DNA from: Burkholderiaceae bacterium
GTDB taxonomy: Bacteria; Pseudomonadota; Gammaproteobacteria; Burkholderiales; Burkholderiaceae
Reading direction: 5' to 3'
NCBI GenBank assembly: GCA_947452535.1
Contig: CANGCM010000007.1
Coordinates: 1-64,000, forward strand
Length of the DNA: 64,000 nt
The translations under genes and the position numbers were made by a program. The notes below the pieces were generated by a model. It saw only the letters and a program-made list of their open reading frames with translations. It made no database searches and was not told the origin of the DNA. Below, in pieces: positions 58,639-64,000 of the stretch (position 1 is its first letter; every line of letters begins with the position of its first letter).

Positions 58639-59414
58639 TAAGGAGACCCAACCTCAACTAGCCTTGGAGATAAACCCATGTTCTTCACTTTTTTCTCGGC
58701 AGCCTCTGCTGCTTCCTTGTCGACAAATGGGCCCGCTCTTAGAACATATAGCTTGGTGCCATCAGCTCCTACTTTATTGAGTACATAGTTCGGGATCTTT
58801 TGATCTTTCATTTTGGCGATCCATCCCTTAGCTCGCTCTTCAGAGGCAAAGGCACCAATCTGAATCACGTACTTACCAGGACCTACTTTTTTAGGAATCT
58901 CCTCTGCTTTTGCAGTCGAATTCGGAGAAGCAACAAGCTCCTCTCCAGCAGCTAAGCCAATAGTATTTGCCTTATTTGCTGAGGTGGTAGATTTAGCTTC
59001 AGTCTTTATTTCTGGTTTGATTTCTGAGGCAGGAGTAACTACAAGCTCCTTGGACAAAGCCACCTCTTTTTCTTTTGCTGGCACCTCAACTGCTACGGGC
59101 GGCATAACAGCACTCGGTGCCGGAAGGCTAGCAACTATATTAACGGCAATATCGTTGTTAACGGATTTTGGCTTGTCATCTAAAATTCTTGGGAGGCCGA
59201 CAACAGCAACTAAAACTAGTACGCCTGCCCCAATCAGACGATGGCGGGCACGCTGTTGTTCTGGATCTTCAGTCAAAGCCAGATCTTCACTCTCTTGAGT
59301 CCTTTGAAAGCTTCGGGGAGCTAATTTATTGGCGGGACGAGAGGTCCTTGCTGAGCTTCTATCAAAGTCTTCAGCCTCAGCGTTTCGCTTAAAAATTTTC
59401 GGTAAACGAATCAT
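58638..59414 (-). CDS. SPOR-domain protein (DedD-like)
   Basis: 258 residues. A cytoplasmic basic region is followed by one membrane helix (about 58-74, RLIGAGVLVLVAVVGLP), a long Ala/Pro/Lys/Glu linker (about 80-180) and a C-terminal SPOR domain (about 184-255, KYVIQIGAFASEERAKGW and LYVLRAGPFVDKEAAEAA). SPOR domains bind denuded septal peptidoglycan; the protein is likely a division-site component. Place between folC and cvpA matches dedD. Confidence 0.9.
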   Translation of the reverse strand: MIRLPKIFKRNAEAEDFDRSSARTSRPANKLAPRSFQRTQESEDLALTEDPEQQRARHRLIGAGVLVLVAVVGLPRILDDKPKSVNNDIAVNIVASLPAPSAVMPPVAVEVPAKEKEVALSKELVVTPASEIKPEIKTEAKSTTSANKANTIGLAAGEELVASPNSTAKAEEIPKKVGPGKYVIQIGAFASEERAKGWIAKMKDQKIPNYVLNKVGADGTKLYVLRAGPFVDKEAAEAAEKKVKNMGLSPRLVEVGSP

Positions 59415-59417
59415 TAA

Positions 59418-60743
59418 TCAATGCGCCTGGTTGTTTCGATATGCCATTACTCCAGCAACAGTATAAAAGGATCCGAAGACGACAATTCTATCACCCTCAC
59501 CTGCTTTAGAAAGGGCTTTTTGATACGCTGCAGCAGGATCTGCGAAGCTCTCAATACCTCCATCCTCTCCATTTCTGACGGCTACGCCCAGCTCTAAAAG
59601 CTTCTCAGTTAAGACTTTGGAGCTCGCTGCCCGTGGGGTAGGTAAATCAGTACAAAACCAGAAATCCACGCTATCTAATAAAGGTTTAATTACGCCCGAG
59701 ATATCCTTATCTGCCATGGCTCCGAAAACAGCATAGGTATAGGGGTGATAACCCATCTTATCCAGACCTTGGCCAAGGGTGGCAGCAGCATGTGGATTAT
59801 GTGCCACGTCCAAGACCACAGTAGGCTGCCCAGGAAGAACCTGAAAACGACCGGGAAGCTCCACCATAGCAAATCCATTGCGTATATCTTGGGCGCTCAC
59901 TGGCAAACGTTGATGTAATGCCATCAATGCTGCAATGACTGCAGAAGCGTTGAGGACCTGATTTGCGCCACGCAACGCCGGATAGCCCAAACCACTAAAA
60001 CGCTTTTGACGTCCAGCCCAACCCCACTGTTGCTTATCGCCCTGAAAGTTATAGTCACGGCCTTGGAGCCATAGATCACAGCCCAGTTTCTCAGCGTAAT
60101 CAATTAAAGACTGGGGTGGTACAGGATCTCCACAGACAGCGATAGCACCAGAACGGAAAATTCCCGCCTTTTCCCGCCCAATGGCCTCACGCGTATCACC
60201 TAAAAAATCTGCATGATCAATATCAATACTGGTAACGATTGCACAATCCGCATCAACAATGTTGACAGCATCCAGGCGACCACCCATTCCCACCTCTAAG
60301 ACCACGGCATCTAAATTCATTTTAGAAAAGAGGTGCATGATTGCTAAGGTGGTGAATTCAAAATAAGTTAAGGTTGGCGGATCAATCAAGCTAACACGAG
60401 CTCTCTCTACTGCAGCGAAATGCTCTAGCAATAGCTCATCACTCACATCCTGACCATTGATACGAGCACGTTCGTTGAAAACTAATAAATGGGGTGACAT
60501 GTGGCAGCCAACTTTGTAACCTGATGCCAGCAAAATACTTTCTAGATAGGAACAGGTTGAGCCTTTGCCATTTGTCCCGGCAACCGTAATGATAGGGCAA
60601 TCAAAATGGAGGCCAAGAGCTTCCTTAACGCGACCGATACGACCTAGCCCCATATCAATGCCAACCGGGTGCGCCGTTTCGAGGTAACTCAGCCAGGCCG
60701 CTAAGCTAGAAAAAAGAATGGGGGATTGGTGTGCAGTACTCAA
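59418..60743 (-). CDS. folC: bifunctional folylpolyglutamate synthase / dihydrofolate synthase
   Basis: 441-residue Mur-ligase-fold enzyme adding glutamate to folates. P-loop TVAGTNGKGSTCSYLES, the Mg/ATP site VVLEVGMGGRLDAVNIVD and SIDIDHADFLGDTREAIGREKAGIF, and the C-terminal VVLDVAHNPHAA are all present. Start is TTG at 60743 (SD weak); no ATG is available until well inside the protein. It follows accD by 5 bases, part of the conserved accD-folC-dedD-cvpA-purF series. Confidence 0.95.
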   Translation of the reverse strand: MSTAHQSPILFSSLAAWLSYLETAHPVGIDMGLGRIGRVKEALGLHFDCPIITVAGTNGKGSTCSYLESILLASGYKVGCHMSPHLLVFNERARINGQDVSDELLLEHFAAVERARVSLIDPPTLTYFEFTTLAIMHLFSKMNLDAVVLEVGMGGRLDAVNIVDADCAIVTSIDIDHADFLGDTREAIGREKAGIFRSGAIAVCGDPVPPQSLIDYAEKLGCDLWLQGRDYNFQGDKQQWGWAGRQKRFSGLGYPALRGANQVLNASAVIAALMALHQRLPVSAQDIRNGFAMVELPGRFQVLPGQPTVVLDVAHNPHAAATLGQGLDKMGYHPYTYAVFGAMADKDISGVIKPLLDSVDFWFCTDLPTPRAASSKVLTEKLLELGVAVRNGEDGGIESFADPAAAYQKALSKAGEGDRIVVFGSFYTVAGVMAYRNNQAH

Positions 60744-60748
60744 GCGCT

Positions 60749-61636
60749 TTATGGAGCAGCACTAGCCGTAATTGCAGGCTCAGGAAGCTGTTGGAGTAAA
60801 GCCAGCAAACGGGCTATCTCCCCACGCATTTGGCGACGATCGACAATCATATCGATACCACCTTTTTGCATTAAAAATTCAGAGCGCTGAAAACCTTCTG
60901 GTAATTTTTCACGCACTGTTTGCTCGATCACTCGAGGGCCTGCAAAACCGATTAAGGCTTTAGGTTCAGCTATCACTACATCGCCCATAAATGCAAAGCT
61001 AGCTGAAATACCGCCCATGGTTGGATCAGTTAAAACACTAATGTAAGGCAAGCCTTTTTTTGACAATAAGGTCAACATCGAATTAGTTTTAGCCATTTGG
61101 AAAAGGGATAACAAGCTTTCTTGCATCCGAGCACCGCCAGTGGCAGCAACACAGATGAATGCACATTTTTTTGCTATCGCCTCCTGGACACCACGAGCGA
61201 AGCGCTCGCCTACAACCGAGCCCATAGAGCCGCCCATGAATTGGAACTCAAAACAAGCAGCTACCACTGGAATTGTTTCGATTTTTCCACCCAACACAAT
61301 CAAGGCCTCAGATTCACCAGAAGCATCGCTCGCTTCTTTTAGGCGATCAGGATATTTTTTAGAGTCTTTAAATTTCAGCGGATCAACCGGAAAAATGTCA
61401 GCTCCAATCTCATAACGGCCTTTTGGATCCAAGAGATTGTCTAAACGCTGACGCGCACTAAGGCGCATATGGTGACTACATTTTGGGCAAACCGAAAGAT
61501 TAGCTTCGATATCGGTACTGTAGAGCACGGTTTCACAACTGGGGCACTTAACCCAAAGTCCCTCAGGAACCGATTTGCGATTCGCAGGATCCGTATGTTG
61601 GATTTGTGGGGGTAGTAATTTATCGATCCAGCTCAT
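60749..61636 (-). CDS. accD: acetyl-CoA carboxylase carboxyltransferase subunit beta
   Basis: 295-residue subunit for malonyl-CoA formation. The N-terminal zinc ribbon has CPSC and CPKC ([18 protein letters not shown] start), followed by the crotonase-like carboxyltransferase fold with [21 protein letters not shown]-type [19 protein letters not shown] and [12 protein letters not shown]. Length is usual (about 290-305). It lies 22 bases after trpA and 5 before folC. Confidence 0.96.
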   Translation of the reverse strand: MSWIDKLLPPQIQHTDPANRKSVPEGLWVKCPSCETVLYSTDIEANLSVCPKCSHHMRLSARQRLDNLLDPKGRYEIGADIFPVDPLKFKDSKKYPDRLKEASDASGESEALIVLGGKIETIPVVAACFEFQFMGGSMGSVVGERFARGVQEAIAKKCAFICVAATGGARMQESLLSLFQMAKTNSMLTLLSKKGLPYISVLTDPTMGGISASFAFMGDVVIAEPKALIGFAGPRVIEQTVREKLPEGFQRSEFLMQKGGIDMIVDRRQMRGEIARLLALLQQLPEPAITASAAP

Positions 61637-61658
61637 TAGTTTTTAACTATCCAGTGCA

Positions 61659-62456
61659 TTAACTATCTAAAGCCACGCGAATTTCACGTATGAAACTTTC
61701 AAGCGATTGTACCGCTTGACCAGCGGGTGAATCCTCTAAAAGGCGAATAATTCGACTACCGATAACTACCGCATCTGCTGTTTTTGATACCGTGCGCGCA
61801 CTTTCCGCGTCATTAATACCAAAACCCACTGCGATCGGGATTGGGGTAGCCTCTCGGATTTTAGGAATGTTACTAGCGACATCCTTGGTATTTAGATGAG
61901 AAGCGCCGGTAACCCCTCGCATAGAAACGTAATAAATATAACCAGATGCTATTTTTGCGGCTTCTTTAATCCTCTCGGACGAGGAAGTTGGAGCCAGCAG
62001 AAAAATGGGATCCACACCAGCTGAACGCATACGGGCCGCAAAATCAACGCACTCTTCTGGCGGATAATCAACAATCAGTACACCATCAACGCCAGCGGCT
62101 TTTGCTTCAGAAGCAAAGCGTTCCGCCCCCATTTGCTCGACTGGATTTGCATAGCCCATCAGTACTACTGGCGTCAATGTATCAGTCATGCGAAATTCTT
62201 TGACCATCTCTAGGCAGCCATGCAAAGTAACACCTTTAGAGAGCGCTCTCTCAGAGGACCGCTGAATGACTGGTCCATCTGCCATGGGGTCTGAGAATGG
62301 GACACCCAACTCAATTAAATTGGCACCACCACGGACTAAAGCATGCATCAACTCAACCGTTAAATTGGGATCGGGGTCGCCAGCCGTGATAAAAGGAATA
62401 AGCCCTTTTTTTCCTGAAGCCTTTAACTCGTTAAACAGTGCAGTAATTTTTGACAT
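61659..62456 (-). CDS. trpA: tryptophan synthase alpha subunit
   Basis: 265-residue TIM-barrel enzyme cleaving indole-3-glycerol phosphate. The catalytic Glu is in [16 protein letters not shown] with the Asp in the same stretch; [24 protein letters not shown] and [11 protein letters not shown] are conserved. The ATG 62456 begins just after the trpB stop with GAAGG upstream; a longer frame starting at 62489 inside trpB was rejected. Confidence 0.97.
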   Translation of the reverse strand: MSKITALFNELKASGKKGLIPFITAGDPDPNLTVELMHALVRGGANLIELGVPFSDPMADGPVIQRSSERALSKGVTLHGCLEMVKEFRMTDTLTPVVLMGYANPVEQMGAERFASEAKAAGVDGVLIVDYPPEECVDFAARMRSAGVDPIFLLAPTSSSERIKEAAKIASGYIYYVSMRGVTGASHLNTKDVASNIPKIREATPIPIAVGFGINDAESARTVSKTADAVVIGSRIIRLLEDSPAGQAVQSLESFIREIRVALDS

Positions 62457-62460
62457 AAGC

Positions 62461-63654
62461 TTAGCCTTCAGAGCCTGTAGCTTGCGCAACGGTATGCATG
62501 TCTTTATCGCCTCGTCCAGACAGGTTCACCAAAATAGTCTTATCTTTTGAAAGGGTTGGTGCCAGTTTGCAAGCGTAGGCAATTGCGTGTGCTGACTCAA
62601 GCGCAGGAATAATGCCTTCTATTTGACAGCAATCGTGAAATGCTTTGAGGGCCTCTGCGTCGGTGATTGCTTCATAGTCAGCGCGACCAGAATCTTTGAG
62701 CCATGCATGTTCTGGACCAACGCCAGGGTAATCCATGCCAGCTGAAACAGAATGTGTTTCAGAAATCTGACCGTTCTCGTCCTGTAAAAGATAAGTGCGA
62801 TTCCCATGAAGAACTCCTGGGCTTCCAACGCAGAGCGCTGCAGAATGAAGTCCACTATTTAATCCATGTCCTGCTGCCTCAACTCCAATTAACTTCACTT
62901 CTGGATAATCAATATAGGGATAGAAAATACCCATCGCATTAGAACCCCCGCCTACACAGGCCAACACATAATCAGGCTGACGACCAGTGAGCTCTGGCAT
63001 TTGTACTTTGCACTCTTCGCCAATCACACTCTGAAAATCTCTCACCATCATGGGGTATGGATGAGGACCGGCAACAGTGCCAATGATGTAAAAGGTATCT
63101 TCGACATTGGTAACCCAATCACGCATAGCCTCATTGAGGGCATCTTTCAGAGTTTTGGTACCGGACTCAACCGGTACAACCTTAGCCCCGAGTAACTTCA
63201 TACGAAACACGTTTTGAGCTTGACGAGCAACGTCAACAGATCCTTGGTACACGGTGCAATCCAAACCAAAGCGAGCGCAGATAGTTGCTGTAGCAACCCC
63301 GTGTTGACCCGCTCCTGTTTCAGCAATAATGCGAGGCTTACCCATCCGCTTAGCCAGCATTGCCTGACCAATCACGTTGTTAATTTTGTGTGCGCCAGTA
63401 TGATTTAAATCTTCACGCTTCAGATAGATTTGTGCGCCACCCAGCATTTGACTCCAGCGTTTGGCGTGATAAACCGGTGATGGGCGTCCTACAAAATGCT
63501 TGAGCTCATAATGGAATTCTTCCAAAAACTCAGGGTCATATTGATATTTGGCATAAGCTGCTTTTAGTTCATCTAAAGCAAACATCAATGTTTCAGAAAC
63601 AAATACGCCACCGTAAGGACCGAAGTGCCCTCGTGAATCTGGCTTATCGTACAT
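62461..63654 (-). CDS. trpB: tryptophan synthase beta subunit
   Basis: 397-residue PLP enzyme joining indole and serine to tryptophan. PLP Lys is in [17 protein letters not shown], and the phosphate loop [10 protein letters not shown] and [14 protein letters not shown] are present; no frame damage. AAGAGG stands 5 bases before the ATG. It follows trpF by 31 bases and precedes trpA by 4, the expected order. Confidence 0.97.
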   Translation of the reverse strand: MYDKPDSRGHFGPYGGVFVSETLMFALDELKAAYAKYQYDPEFLEEFHYELKHFVGRPSPVYHAKRWSQMLGGAQIYLKREDLNHTGAHKINNVIGQAMLAKRMGKPRIIAETGAGQHGVATATICARFGLDCTVYQGSVDVARQAQNVFRMKLLGAKVVPVESGTKTLKDALNEAMRDWVTNVEDTFYIIGTVAGPHPYPMMVRDFQSVIGEECKVQMPELTGRQPDYVLACVGGGSNAMGIFYPYIDYPEVKLIGVEAAGHGLNSGLHSAALCVGSPGVLHGNRTYLLQDENGQISETHSVSAGMDYPGVGPEHAWLKDSGRADYEAITDAEALKAFHDCCQIEGIIPALESAHAIAYACKLAPTLSKDKTILVNLSGRGDKDMHTVAQATGSEG

Positions 63655-63685
63655 AAATACCTCTTTTAATTAGCTACAGCAAATA

Positions 63686-64000
63686 TTAGGATGTTGTGTT
63701 TGCGTCTGCCGCACGCACTGCCTGGATAAATTGACTCATTAAGGCGTGATCTTTGACACCCTTGCTAATTTCTACGCCACTAGAGACGTCAACTGCGCAA
63801 GGATGAAGGCGAGAAATGGCTTCGCCCACGTTGTGCACGTTCAATCCACCACTCAAAACGACCTGAGGCGCGTTTGCGCTTATCCATGCTTGTGGAATTC
63901 CTGACCAATCAAAAGGAATGCCCCCTCCTCCATAACCATCAACCAGGGCATCGAGTAAAAAGGCATCTGCAAGCCTATATTGTAGGGAAAAATCAGCGAA
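63686..64000 (-). CDS. trpF: phosphoribosylanthranilate isomerase, 3' part (cut by window edge)
   Basis: 105 codons from the window edge to a TAA at 63686. The visible part contains LLDALVDGYGGGGIPFDWS, VVLSGGLNVHNVGEAI and AVDVSSGVEISKGVKD, the C-terminal phosphate-binding half of TrpF. The N-terminal half and start lie beyond 64000. Catalyses the Amadori rearrangement in tryptophan synthesis; upstream partner of trpB in the same run. Confidence 0.95.
   Translation of the reverse strand, partial: FADFSLQYRLADAFLLDALVDGYGGGGIPFDWSGIPQAWISANAPQVVLSGGLNVHNVGEAISRLHPCAVDVSSGVEISKGVKDHALMSQFIQAVRAADANTTS

Noticed and set aside
63686-64000. GYGGGG in trpF as a damaged phosphate-binding motif
   Set aside because: The canonical motif has GGTG, but the rest is intact and such glycine-rich forms appear compatible with betaproteobacterial TrpF.

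Overview
The window is a dense, mobile-element-free chromosomal segment of a betaproteobacterium. The gene order trpF-trpB-trpA-accD-folC-dedD-cvpA-purF-metZ, the run pyrG-kdsA-eno-ftsB, tRNA-Val directly before ppiD, and a moderate GC content (judged by eye, mid-40s percent) together point to Burkholderiaceae, most likely a Polynucleobacter-type freshwater bacterium. This assignment is an inference from synteny and protein character; no marker gene was searched. I see no rRNA, CRISPR array, insertion sequence or prophage.

Layout. 1-8050: tRNA-Val, a shortened PpiD chaperone, tesA, a YbbA-type ABC ATPase, purL and a spermidine-synthase-like gene. 8080-17705: acnB, its regulatory region, pyrG-kdsA-eno-ftsB, hslO and gltX. 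17714-18151: a tRNA-Ala/Glu/Asp unit with a clear terminator. 18324-24189: small efflux pump, M48 peptidase, a duplicated-domain secreted protein, hydroxypyruvate isomerase and tartronate semialdehyde reductase, esterase, DUF3108 protein and a K+ channel. 24283-29674: ankyrin-tatD-holB-tmk-mltG on the minus strand and ygfZ divergent from it. 29700-41399: housekeeping and stress genes (NRDE, thioesterase, selO-msrB, yciB-bolA-parvulin, gloA, FemAB-like, DUF1289, ybiT, queuosine-precursor transporter, gcdH, mnmH). 41475-54623: a sulfur-oxidation locus. 54630-64000: methyltransferase, metZ, purF, cvpA, dedD, folC, accD, trpA, trpB and the 3' part of trpF.

The sulfur locus is the most distinctive part. 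It encodes a complete thiosulfate-oxidising Sox enzyme set (SoxCD, SoxYZ, SoxAX, SoxB) in one minus-strand run behind an ArsR-family regulator. A perfect 11-8-11 inverted repeat just upstream of the regulator is a strong operator candidate. Downstream of soxB the same run continues with a secreted DsrE-like protein, a SoxH-like metallohydrolase, a small monohaem cytochrome c, three YeeE/YedE membrane proteins and a DUF442 rhodanese-like protein. Divergent from the regulator are modB-modC, which could supply molybdenum for the SoxC cofactor; modA is not in the window. SoxV/SoxW-type thiol supply is also absent here.

The genome is tightly packed. Several convergent pairs share stop-codon bases, one intrinsic terminator (for ppiD) lies inside the coding region of its convergent neighbour tesA, and the start codons of mltG and ygfZ can overlap on opposite strands at a single CATG.
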